Assembly (NCBI GenBank): GCA_014904985.1
Contig: MU128919.1
Coordinates: 81,879-145,878, forward strand
Source: Hydnum rufescens UP504
Taxonomy: Eukaryota > Basidiomycota > Agaricomycetes > Cantharellales > Hydnaceae
DNA: 64,000 nt
Reading direction: 5' to 3'
In this document: piece by piece, positions 1 to 11,491 of the stretch
How positions within the stretch are numbered: position 1 is the first letter of the stretch
Layout of the letters: each line of letters opens with the position of its first letter
The notes under the pieces: generated by a model
The model's database searches: none
What the model saw: only the letters and a program-made list of their open reading frames with translations
Told to the model about the DNA's origin: nothing
Program-made: the position numbers and the translations under genes

Positions 1-3000
1 GTTGATAAGTCAAAGCCCATTCACATAGCGCCACAAACTTACCAGACAATTTGATGGGGAGGGCCATCCGAATGTTCCTAAAATTGGATAGGAATTGATA
101 CTTTAAAAAAGCAGGCCGTCATTACCGGAGGGATACAGACCTCCCATCTATCATACGAATGAGGAATGAGGATCATTTGGAACAAAGAACGGACGACTGA
201 GGGTTATACATACCTTAGTGTGTGTGCACCCTTCGTTGCTTGAATGCTGGGACGGTCTGGTGAGAACATGCCTGCGGCCGACTTCAGTGGGGAACGTACA
301 AATTGTTGAGTTGACGAGAGTAGCCTCCAGAGGCGGGTTGTTGACCTGTGGTCGAAGGGTGATAAGTTGCTGGGAGAGTATTCTATCTCCCGAGGAAATG
401 TCGTACGTTCTACGTTGGACATTATTTTGAGGGGCGGAAGTAGTAGTAAGTTTTAGCGGGGTCGAGACGAATGAGAGGTTATGCTCAGCACTGCAAGCTG
501 AATTTATAGTCGCGACGGGGAGATTTTTAGTTTCTGAGCGAGATTCGATGGGTGGGAATCCGGCCGCGAAGACATAATTCAGCGGAGAGGCCGAGACCAA
601 GGCAATATGGTAGACACATTTCAAGAGGTGCGGAGATGCGGATACGGCACGAGGCGAGGTCCTTTCTTGTCTGCTTATGTGGCCGATGAATAGATGTCCG
701 TTCGTGTTTCATCTTCATCAAAAGTAAGGGCACATGAGGTCAGACGAGCTCGCAGGGCGGGGCATGACGGATGTAGTTTGTTGACGCAAGCCAAGGGGGC
801 GACAAGAAGGGAGGGAGATTGGGACATAATTGGAGCCGAGGACTAAGATTTAGAGAGTCGAGGACTTATTCGGGAGGGAAGGGATTCCTAATAACCAATG
901 GTTGCACCAGCGAGACGAAAATGAATGAAGAGGGGGGGTGAATTGATGCAAAGGGTGCGAATCAAGTAGAGATGCGCCGTCGAGAACGTCTTGCCACGCC
1001 AGATGACTGAAAAGGAAAGGCATCCCCATGAAATGTACGTCAAATACAAGGACACCGAGGGGTGAGAAGAGCGTACTCATGTTAAACTCATTGGCCGGTC
1101 ATTTAGCAAGCAGCAGTGGGGGCGAATGTGAGCCAAATGTAGCGTTGAAACCTCGCACTGCAGGCGTTGGGACACGGGAATAGTCCTTTGGTTCTCGGAC
1201 CGATAGTGATAAATTGTGTTTCACCGTGTGAGCAGACACGTTTATAGATACTCCCAGCCATTCATGTGAGAGGAGCCAGAGAGATGGGGGTGTCGCAAAA
1301 AAAGATAAACTTTAGCGGGTGCATGGCCGGTGGCTGGGAACTTCCAGGGACATCCAGGAGTGGCAGTTCCGTAAGCGTTCGCCAGAAGGATCCTAGAGAG
1401 ATATGAATCTCGATCCCTAAATGGTCTATCTGTCTTGAAGCGATTGAGAATGGCGGGCATGAGGCAGAGGGCCAGAGGCACTCGGTCACTCGGCAACCGC
1501 CGACTCCCCGCACACATATCTGCACGGGATGACCAGGAGACCTCGTGCTCCAGGCGGGAAGACCTGATCATGCCTTGCAAAAAGCTGCTCATTCAGGATG
1601 AAGCAATGTGGCCAAAACGCGGGGAAACTTGAATCCAGGTTCAGAATAATTGGACCCCAGATTTTTCCGTGAAAGATAAAGAACGACTGACGCCTCAGAG
1701 AAGCGACCCCACTTCAGCATGGTTCCTCTTTCACTTTTGGGGTCCTCGTTCTTCTGCCACTTCACCTCATTCAGCATGCTCAAGATGACATTACTACTCC
1801 CAGTCACGTCGTTGCCAGTGGACGTTCGGATTCCTCGCCTGCAGAAGTGGTAGGGTAGGGTCTAATCTCGCGATTTATGCCACTAACTTGTTGGAAACCC
1901 TGACACCGAAGTTGGCACCAGTCACGACTTGGCCGCATGTCACCACTCGCGTTTCTCTGAATTATTGGCCCGTTCACGCCCTCAGTGCACCGCGGGGGAA
2001 TCCTATGCCACTCGGGGTGAAAACTCCCCGTGATCACACACTGATCGGCCGGATCAACGTCAAAGGCTGGCAAACCAACCGACACCATCTCGAAAACTCG
2101 TCCATCAGCAAGATGCTCTGTACAAACTGGCACCGTTAGGCGCGAATTTCTAACACTTGCGACAAATGCAGGGCGCAAAATTATTGCTTTACGGGCCTTC
2201 ATCGCTTATAGGTCGGCGTATTGCTGACTCTGTTAGTCGTGCGTGATCTTGCCATTGCTTCCTGTGGGCGTCAGCTCTCCTTAGAGATAAACTCTGAGTT
2301 GGGACAACACGATCTCACTGGTATCGTCGACGTCTTGATGGTGGAGGTCTTGGAAGCCGGGTTCCAGATCAGCGCACAACCAGCAGCATGTCTGGTGGAT
2401 CAATTTTGCTGGGGGAATGCGTGAGGCATTTCTCACTAGTTTTTCAGGATAGACCACATCTTCGTTCCCAGATGCTCCACTTGACCGGCGTGATGGATCC
2501 CATTTCCAAACCGAAGACACGGGGGACTCCACAGACCCTAGTTACACCACGAACTCGAAGTTCGAGAAGATACCCCAGCCAACGCGCATTGTGGCTGCAG
2601 CTCTGTAAAGCCCTGCCATTCTCAACATGGTTGCTTCATGACCAACTTCGGCATGCGCTTTTTCTGCGAATGTGTTTTTTTGAGGCTGCTTAGAGGACGA
2701 GAATGCGTACGATATTGTCAGGAGCACCTTCATTCCCTCTATCCCCCGGAGGTTTCCCTTCCGTCTACTTGACCTTGACTGTACTGGCTCGAGGTGGCGT
2801 CTGGGGGCTATCCTCTTAAGTACCTATCCTACGGCTACGTCCTTCATAACATCGCCTGGGGTTGGCCTCATCCCGTCGGGCGGCTTAAGTTGCCATTGAA
2901 GGATATCCGGGGATCGTTCCAAAGAGGGTTCGCTCCGCCTCAGGTCATTATCTGATGTTGGGATTCACAAGCATTGTCTCCGGCCGCGGGAAGGCCGTAA

Positions 3001-3967
3001 ACGAAATAACACTTACCACATCGATGCGGCATGCTAGACTTGGTGGGAAGACGTAGGCGTTTTTCCCCATCATATTGCAATGATGACCCGAGTTGGAACT
3101 CACTGTCAGTCATGATTTCCATCCTCAGCACTTGATGCACTCGGAAATTCCGAGCATGAGAAGGCGCTCTTATGGCAATAGTCAATCCAAATTTCCCCGA
3201 GGCTGTGGTGAAATTTCATTCCGGTTATCGAGTCGTGGGCGACAGATTCCCCTGGAGATCGAATATTAGCTACCAATGGGGGCTGTACTTCCATCGACTA
3301 GGCACTTCGATTGGAGATTGCAGTGAGGAGATAGGGATGGCTCGGCGTGCCGTCCCGACATGCCACCTCTGGATATTCCTCGGAGGTTGATCGCAACGGT
3401 ACGTCGCTCCGGTGCTGTCCAGTCCCTCGAAGAGGTACAGTCTGGAGATTGGGAATCACTTTCCTCTACAAGGGCCACAAAATGCACAGGCTTACAAAGT
3501 CCTTCGGTGCACCGCTCTCACTGCGTACGCAGTATCCACATCTAGATTTCTCTCTTTCTCAATTTCCTCACAAGAGCCTGCCTGGACATTCTATCTCACA
3601 ATGGCGGGCGGTAGACTTCCTTTCTTCAAATCCATTGTCCGTCCAGGTCCTGCAAATCGACAGAGACCCTTCAATATTATGTAATCATGACCTGGATAGA
3701 CCAATTGCACGACATGACAGATTGAACCGTATTTGAATAATCCCTTAACGGTGGACGATAGAGCGAGTCTCTGGAGTGAGGACGCCAGAGTCTTATTCAT
3801 GTTCTCGGGATGCTGCGGAATAGTTCCCAAAAGATGATCACTATTTTGGCCTCAAATGGAAAACGTTCTTTTTTTGTCCTGAGCATTGCCTCTCGACACC
3901 TGGGTTTAAAAATAGCCTCTTATGGGGGAGAGGGGAGGGGGGTTATCACGTGTTGTCGCCTCGTTCT
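1..3967. other. Long stretch with no recognisable gene
   Basis: I find no conserved protein here on either strand. The longest open frames are a minus-strand frame at 151-624, a minus-strand frame at 1242-1592, a minus-strand frame at 1804-2202 and a plus-strand frame at 3347-3736. All are 100-160 codons, overlap frames of similar size on the other strand, and show no family motif. A pyrimidine-rich stretch with a TATAAA box, read on the minus strand around 420-560, could be the 5' end of a gene running off the left edge, but that is weak. No tRNA, rRNA or clear repeat was seen. Confidence 0.5.
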
Positions 3968-5593
3968 ATGTTTGTCTTTGAACTGCCAACGACGGGCTCG
4001 ATCTCCTTCGGCGATCTCTCCATCGACAAGGCCAATGCATACACAGCTCGCATCGCAGACGCAACCAGTGCTCGTGCCAACGTCCGGGCCATCCTCAAGG
4101 AGAGCAAGCACAGCGACAGCGAGAAGGACTACCTCCGTGTCGTCAAGGTCCAAGTACCTCGATATTTTTCTCCAAAGTCTCCCTCTCACCTCATTTTCAT
4201 TGCAGGTTCTAGACGACTATCTCCCTCATGTCTATGCTATTATAAATTGTCTGGCCGCTGATGAACTCCTCTTGCGGAATGACCCTCGTAGGTGAAACCA
4301 CCCTCCGCAACACACCCATCTTGATGCTCCTTCCAGCAGTTTTCAGCTGGCGATCAATGCTGTCCTCAAACACATTTAATGCCTCTCCACGAATGAACTT
4401 TCCCGGCATGCATTCCGATCTAGTGTTCACCCTCTTGACCTACGCCTTCGCGCTCTGCAATATGTCGGCCTCCATCGTGTCCTCTCTAGAAAACTACGAA
4501 CGCGAGCGACATATATCAGACGCAGAGCGACAACTCAAGGATGAACGACTCAATTTCGCGGTCACGCTCCTGTGCCGCAGCAATGGTATCTTCACGCACG
4601 TCGCCGAAGTCATTTTGCCCCAGCTGGTAGGAGAGTGTGACAGCGCGTCCGGTCTCCCGCGCATCCCAGATCTGAGTAAAGAGGTTGTCACGGCCCTCGC
4701 AAAGTGCGTCGCATCTTGCAGTGCACTCGCCCGATGTCACTTGGGGGACTCATGCCAATATGCAGACTGTGTCTAGCAGACGCGCAGTCACTCGCGATCC
4801 GTAAGCTGCTCTCCAAATCCGCACACGCGGCCTCGCTCACTCCCGGACCCCCATTGCCCAAGTCGCACCCCTCGCCCGCACTGCTGGCCAAATTATACCT
4901 TCATGTCTCCACGCTGTACTCCTCCGCGCACAGTCTCGCGAAGACGCCGTTTAGTTCAGGCCGGCAGCAGGGTGGCGGCGCATCAACGTGTCGGCGGGCC
5001 ATGGAGGCGGACGTGAACGCGGATATCACCAGGTATCTCGCGGAGCAGGGCGCGCTTGCCACGGCGCTGGCACACAAGTGGCTCGGCGTCGAGGCGGGCG
5101 AAGCTGGGAAATGCGGTGAGGCGGTCGCGTACCTGTCCTGGGCACATGAAGAACTGCAGGGCGTGAAGGAGGGGAAGCGGAAAATGCCACATCTAGGCGG
5201 AGGGAGCGGAGGCGGGAAGGAGAGCAAAGAGAAGAAAAAGGAGAGGAAGGAGAGGGTCGTGGAGGAGACGGAGCATGTCTCCCTCTTTCTTGATACATAT
5301 AAAAGAGAGAATAATTCGGTCGGTCCATCTTTCTGCTTTTCTGACCTTGGTGTGACGATGGCCTCGTGTAGGTCCATTTTCACAAAGTCCCGTTGCGCAC
5401 GGAAATCTCGTCACTGATCCCTACAGGCTGGGCTGCAATAGCAATGAAGCCATATAGCGCTCCAGCCCCCGCGTTTGGTCCAGGATCGATCGACCGCGTC
5501 ACAGCACAGGCGTCTGGACTAAGCCTTGAGCAGGAGGGTGGGATAGAGGCGGGGACGACGGCACGCTATGCAGGCGCTGGGTCTTATTTTTGA
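3968..5593 (+). CDS. palC: PalC-like BRO1-domain protein of the ambient-pH (Pal/Rim) pathway
   Basis: The ATG at 3968 opens FVFELPTTGSISF, a typical PalC beginning. Exon 1 (3968-4147, ends LRVVK) is spliced to 4206-4287 (VLDDYLPHVYAIINC) and then to an exon from 4340 (FSWRSMLSS, HSDLVFTLLTYAFALCN). Next come a frame reading LADAQSLAIRKLLSKSA, a charged lysine/glutamate-rich stretch, and a last exon (VHFHKVPLRTEISSLIPTG) ending at the stop at 5593. The whole is a BRO1 domain of about 400 residues, the usual PalC length. In Aspergillus, PalC binds the ESCRT-III subunit Vps32 through its BRO1 domain and helps activate the PacC transcription factor at alkaline pH. All exons join in frame. The frame following the TGCGTC stretch near 4700 needs an intron ending at about 4775. 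A paralogous BRO1 protein (PalA/Bro1) is less likely because the domain is short and there is no coiled coil or proline-rich tail. Confidence 0.82.
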
Positions 5594-5754
5594 TGCGAGG
5601 TTGCTGTTGTATCCCATGTACTCTGTGTCCCTAACCATCGTATGTACCCCCGTGTACTCCTTAGGCCACAAAGTGCCACAAGAAATTCCTGGGGAAATCA
5701 CGTGTAGTGGCAAAGCAATTGTCTTTTTTCACGGCCAGGGTCGACGAACTAGCA

Positions 5755-6761
5755 ATGACCTCGCCGCTGCTACCACCCCCGGGCCTTCCGGACACACGTG
5801 TTACACGTCTCATTGTTGATGGTGGAAATCACGCCATCGAATGGGACACACTCGAGGTGGTCAAACGCTACACCAACGCGTTCGTGATCAATGAGCACAG
5901 CTCTGAGGTGCTGTCAAACTCTACATTTACGCGTTCGGATGGTCCTTGCTCATGCGCTCTACTTTTCCGGTGTTCTTCTTGAGGTCTACAGATCCTGCTC
6001 GGGTTCAAGAAACGTGGATTCGGCGTGAATAAGTACGTGCCTTTTTTTTTTTTTTCTGCTCTTTCTTTTTCGTTGTAGCCAGAAAATCATCTGTGTCTCC
6101 ATTACGCGTTATGATTTCTTGGACTCATGCTTTGGAAACAAAAAAAAAGGTATAACGGGTTTGGAGGGAAAGTCGAGCCCAACGAGACGGCTATGGAAGC
6201 CGCGAGACGAGAACTCAAGGTCAGGCTAGCCGCTGCATCCATCTGTTTTCTGATGTTCATGTTGCAAGAGAGTCGAACATTTTTCATTGACGTTAACATT
6301 TGATGACCTCGTAGGAGGAAGCTGGTATCGACGCGCCACTAGAACACTGCGGTACTCTCCTATTCAAATCCGTCGGCTTCGCATACGCGCATCATATCGA
6401 CATTTATCGCGCTGCGAAGCTGGTCAGGCGAAATTACAGAGTCAGTGACACTCTCAATACCTCCATCCCCTCCTATTTTGTTGCTCGATTGACGCGCGCA
6501 CGCATAGATCCGACGAAATGCGCCCCGAGTGGTTCTCGACCAAGATCGATCCCAAATTGCACTGTGCCCACACCTGTCAACGGTATCCCGTACGACGATA
6601 TGTGGCAGGACGACAGGATGTGGCTCCCCCTTCTCCTCGCCAACACCAAATTCGTCGGACGCGTCGACTTTGGAGCGAGTCCATCCGGCGACCCGACGGC
6701 GGCTGATGGGCCGATGGTCAAGTGGTGGTTTGCAGAGGTCAGCACGCTTAATGAGATGTGA
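5755..6761 (+). CDS. MTH1/NUDT1-like Nudix hydrolase (8-oxo-dGTP diphosphatase)
   Basis: Exons 5755-5907, 5992-6032, 6150-6219 and one from 6315 join in frame to give a Nudix box. GGKVEPNE is followed seven residues later by REL-EEAGI, matching GX5EX7REUXEEXGU; the box is split by the intron between REL-K and EEAGI. Before it lies ILLGFKKRGFGVNKYNGFG, very close to human MTH1 around its nucleotide-binding strand. After it come SDEMRPEWF and PYDDMWQDDRMWLPLLL, matching the MTH1 signature DEMRP..W plus the MWPDDSYW-like helix. The family removes oxidised purine nucleotides from the dNTP pool. Between EWFSTK and PYDDMW (about 6540-6590) the frame shifts by one base and no plausible intron fits. 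The join into the SDEMRP exon is also off phase. The gene therefore appears broken as sequenced, although both sides are well conserved. It lies 161 bp downstream of palC on the same strand. Confidence 0.85.
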
Positions 6762-6941
6762 GAGGAATGTGCGCTCGACGGGAACGGGGATGGATTAATC
6801 GGTAATCAGACCTTAGTATTCGATTATAGTTCCATCTACGTGGAGGATATACAAGAAAGCAACTAGCGCCAATCGACGAGATGAATCGTCTCGGCAAATG
6901 GTCATATGTTAGCAAGTGGGATCCTTCCATTACGTGCAATT

Positions 6942-9900
6942 TTATTCGTCCTCGCGCCATGGCGCCTCTTGGGCAGCCTCCTCGCCGTCTGACGGCCCAC
7001 CACCGTCTTCGCCAGATACTTTGCCAATCACGATATCCTGCATCCTGCGCGTTAATTCATCCATCGCGTCCTTCATATCGTCACGTCTTTCACGTGCAAT
7101 ATCGCGCGGGCCGTGCGCTGCCCAGTCGTCGCTCCCCCAGTCTTTGGGTTTGCCGCGCCACCCGCCCGAGGAATGAATAAATTCCAGGAATTCGCGCCAC
7201 ATGGGATCGAGGGATAGCACGACGGGATCACCGACGATGATCAGCAGCGCTTGGGCACGTGTGATCGCGACGTTGAAGCGCCTCGGATTCGCGACGAAGC
7301 CGAGACTATGCTTAATGTCGAAATTGACGAAATTAGAGTTACTCCGGACAGTGGAGATGATAATTACGCGGCGTTCCTGATAATATAAGCTTGAATAACT
7401 GGTGCACCCCTTGCAAAACGGAATGCGCTAACCTGTCCCTGGAATTCCTCCACACTTCCAACTTTGAGAACACCAGGGCGGCTCTTTTTGAGAGCCACAG
7501 TATTAATTGCCGCACGAATCTTAGCGTTCTGCGCATTGTATGGTGAGATTATGCCTATCTGTGTATCGTCTGAGAGGAAATGCGTCGAACCGTTGCAGCA
7601 CGAGGGAATCAGGAGGAAAATGGGAAACGAACCTAGTCTCAGACGTTGATCTTCACGAAGATCCTGAACGTAACTTTTAACCACGAGGACTTCGTGGGGA
7701 TTAAAGAATGAGGGCGACGAAGCCTCGCGTTTATCTTCGCCTGGTATACAAGAACGATCAGAGGACGATCAAACATGCGGGTGCAATAAAACTTGCCTGT
7801 TATAGCATGAAATATGATTGGGAAGTTCGGCGTCACAAGTTTTTCCCAGCGTGAAAGACTGTTGATGACTTTGGGATCTGCTCGAATTTGGAGCTCTCCC
7901 TGATAGAACTTCTCATTCGGATAAGAAAGGATCGCCCGTGGCTACGGAAATTCTGGATGAGCTTGACAATACTGCAAACAAGTACACGTGTTAGTAAGGA
8001 CGTGCGGACACAATTTCAATGTAAGTGCCTAACGTGATGCCTTTTCCAGTATCGAGATTGTAGACATCCCGACTCATCAAGCGATCCAGATAGCTTGTGG
8101 ACAAACCGAGCCCGGCTGCAACTCGGGACCTCACAATGGGACCCAGCTGCTGCGGATCACCAGAGAGGACGACATTGGTATGGACACTAGCCATGGTACG
8201 TATGGCAATCATCGCTTCTGGTTCCAGTGCCTGGCCAGCCTCATCAATGAAGATGTGGCTGAAGTGGCCCTGCCCAACGCCAAGGCAGTAGGGCAGTGAG
8301 GCTGATATGCACGTCGCAACGACGACGCGAAATTTGCTCAAGTCCTCCACAGGAGGGATGACAAATGCGTCCCCTGAAATACGCGCATAGGCCTTCAGAG
8401 TACCAGGGAGAGTGCTGACGAGACGGCTTGCTGCATTCAGTCGCAACATTTCAGACGGCGCAAGCCCTTGTTGGCGAAGGCGATCGGCAAGAAGATCTGC
8501 AGCAGAATTGCTGGGAGCGCATGCCAGGACCCGCGACTTGGGGTCGCGCGCGAGAATCTGGCGTATAGCTTCGACAGACACCACAGTTTTTCCCGTTCCA
8601 GGTCTGTATAATAGCCAAACTCAATCCATAAGTTTTAGGAAGGTGACTTAAGTGAATAACTTACGGTCCGAAAATAACAAATGGAACGCTGCCTGGAGGT
8701 TGAGAAAGGATGGATGCAACTGCCAATTTCTGCGCAGGATTGCCTTCCATATATCTGTTATAGAGCGTGAGACCATCGATCTCATCAGCCGTAGGAGGAT
8801 GGGCTCCTGCGATGTGCTCTCCGTTCGGAAATAAAATCCGTTCGGGCTTCCACGTAATCAACAGAGCCTGGTGCATCCGCCGCAATGGAGTTCGGGAGAG
8901 ACTGAAGGATACTTCGAATAGTTGGCCTTGAAATGCCTTGAAGTTATTGTGGAACCGAAGGAGGACCTGATTGAGTTCCACCTTGTGAACGTAGCCACCC
9001 CACCAATGGCCTTTACTGCCAGGCTGTCTTACGCGGATTTGATCTCCAAGGATGACGGAAGGACGTTTCTCGGCGAGGCCAGGAACTTTCAAGCTAAAGC
9101 CACCGCGAGTCAGTGCAAACGTTTGTTTCTTTCAATGACAAGGCAACGAACGCGTAAAATGGACCACTTGCAGTCAGTGTCTCCTTTTCCATGTCATACT
9201 GGGAAAGGTCAAGTCTGAGGGATGGCTCAGTTTCCAGAATGGCCTATAGACTGGTGCAGACTCACATCATCTGCACCTCCTCCACATGTAACAGCGTGGC
9301 CCAATGTCCAGGATATGTCTGGGCGTTTAAATCCTTAGGAAGGTACGCTTTTTGTACCGCTAATGCTTGAGCTTCCGGACTTCCAGACTCGAAGATCTTC
9401 CTGATGGGCTCTGGAACTCTGGATCGTGGAAGTTTTACCGCCCACTTGACACACGAGACGAAAGGTACTTGGATACCATCCACGAGACCAGCATGCGCAC
9501 GGAATCTCTTGGGTTTGGGACGAACATAGGGTGCAACTGGAGCCAAAGAGGCAAGCTCATGCTTGGAGCCCACTTCAGCACGCACACGACGGACAGCTGT
9601 GAAACGCTGATTCAAAGTGGCATCTTGGAATACCAGCTCGATACCATCCTCAAAACGACCGAGGAGGTTATGAGGGTGGAACATCAGTGTAAGGAGGTGG
9701 GTATCTCGATGCAGTAATTTGCCACGCCACTGTGGAAGCGTGAAACTATATAAAAGACGAGTTCAGCGCCTAACGATGTGATGCATGCGTGATACTCACT
9801 GTGGATCTTGCTTGAACTTGCGACTCCCAGTCATCGAAGACAGTCGGATCTCAACAAGAGACACATCGCCCGTGCCCGTGAATTTGACCTCGATAGGCAG

Positions 9901-10494
9901 AGTTGCGAGGTGCTCGCCTGGATCAACTATACCAAAATCAAGGCCCCCTTCTTCATTTCCAGATACTTCCACTAAATGTGGATTTTTGGGTACGACTTGT
10001 CAAGAGCGGCATACCTACAACAAAAGGACCAATTACCTCGAGAGAAGCTAGCTGTCGAATTATGAAAGCTGATAGCAGATAAGTGGCGTTTCGAACAGAG
10101 GTGCGAATTGAACAAGTGTTCCGCAATTGTTGTGTTGCACATAGTGCAAAGGACGGTGCCTTTTGGAATATTCTTGGGATCCCTTTGCACATTATCTTCT
10201 TCCTGGCTCTGAGCAACAAGTTTAGAATGGCGAGAACTTTTACAGTGGATCGAAAACGTGGCAAGAGTATACGGAGGTCCATAGGCAACATGGCAAGCAT
10301 CGACAGATACCACCCTCCCCGTCGCCGGCATGATACAAGCGCGCCGCATGGCGTTTCCCTGAATAATGTTGGTGGAAAGTATTAGGGGTGAGAAGCTGTG
10401 CATTACACAAGTGGCAGAATTTGAGAAAGTGCGAATAACGACAGGTGTCTCTGGTGCTGCAATACCCGGTATCCTTGAGCTCGGGGCACACCAT
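6942..10494 (-). CDS. SF1 Upf1-like RNA helicase of the SDE3/MOV10 type with N-terminal CCCH and C2H2 zinc fingers
   Basis: Read on the minus strand from the ATG at 10494. Residues 3-22 form a CX8CX5CX3H finger (CPELKDTGYC...CRYSH). Next is a C2H2 finger (FCHLCNAQ...HYSGKRH) and, after an intron, a second one (CTMCNTTI...HLCSKRH); both have the H-X5-H spacing of dsRNA/U1-type fingers. The SDE3/MOV10-like middle region spans about 9700-8680. The helicase core follows: GPPGTGKT split by an intron at about 8595-8665 (motif I), FIDEAGQALEPE (II), LSGDPQQLGP (III), ISPYNAQN (IV), GSVEEFQGQ (V) and NPRRFNVAITRA (VI). The tail is acidic and glycine-rich with a stop at 6942. SDE3/MOV10/Armitage helicases act in small-RNA silencing and mRNP remodelling. 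One break lies near 7925, where the frame changes inside the conserved NFRSH...ILSYPNEKFY segment. The family call is firm; orthology to SDE3 rather than another Upf1-like clade is an inference. Confidence 0.85.
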
Positions 10495-10578
10495 GGGCCA
10501 GGTTTTTGGGAGAATGAAGAAATGAGAGAAACGAAGGTGAGACAGGCTGAGTCTAGAAGGGAAAAAAAAAAAAGACAC

Positions 10579-11491
10579 TTGATTGGCCAGATTTCACGCT
10601 GCCCTATCCCCGGAAATATCCGGGAGGCTGGGAGGCGCGGTGCGATTCTTCTAATGCCGTCCGTCGTAGTAAATACCTTTCACCACTATTTGAACTGCTT
10701 ACTACTGAGCCTAATTATATTCTTCGGCAGAGACGTATCTTGCTATTTTGCGCGTTGTAGAATATCATGCCAATCTGCTAAGGGATTGGGGTGTGAAAGA
10801 CACGACCTGAACAAGAATTGATTTCATGCTTCAGATTTGCTTCCGGTGTCAGTCCTACCATCTTGCGAATTACAAGAATTACAGTGGCTCCTTTTGTCGG
10901 AAATATGTCAAACCATGCCACTCATGAACAACAGATGAAGTGTTCAAGTACAGTATACGTAGTGGTGGTTACAAAAATTCAGGAAACCTGGTCCGGCATC
11001 CCCACGGGGAACTGAGGCTCACGTTTAGATAAGCAATTGGATTGAGTCATGACATCGAGGACTCAATCTGCGAAGAGACGCGCTTCGTTGATTTTTTGCA
11101 TCCTCCCAGCGCGCTAGCTCCGATGCCTTGTTCCCTTTTGGTCACAAAACAATATGAATGTACCTAATGTACAATAATGCTCTGCAGTTGTGCGTATTGC
11201 ACTTCTTGCTCAAGGCTCCAACCCAATTGGTCTGGATTCTCCACCCGCTTTGCTGTAACCAGGGATGAGCCACCATCTAACCGACTAGCCTAAAACAGAA
11301 GACATTCGAACTCCAGAGTCGAACCCGTCGAGAATTCGGGGACATCCTGCTCCCAGCCCATGTGCAAAATCATGGCCAACAGGCGACTACACGTGACGAC
11401 TCGGGACCAATTAATGAATTAACGCGCAAGACGCGAGTACATGCCCAAGAATATTGTTCATCTCTGCCTTGAGCACACTGTTTGAGCTCGG
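10579..11491. other. Intergenic stretch between divergently transcribed helicase and BST1
   Basis: No gene recognised. The divergent 5' regions of the helicase (start 10494, minus) and of the BST1-like gene (start 11492, plus) lie here, so it should hold both promoters. The ORFs present are short and without motifs. Confidence 0.5.

Noticed and set aside
4901..5383. A 160-codon minus-strand ORF with serine/proline-rich sequence
   Set aside because: It is the antisense shadow of the PalC exon with lysine/glutamate codons.
11290..11345. A GGTTCGA-type B-box on the minus strand suggesting a tRNA
   Set aside because: No A-box lies at the right distance on the 5' side, and no cloverleaf stems could be formed.
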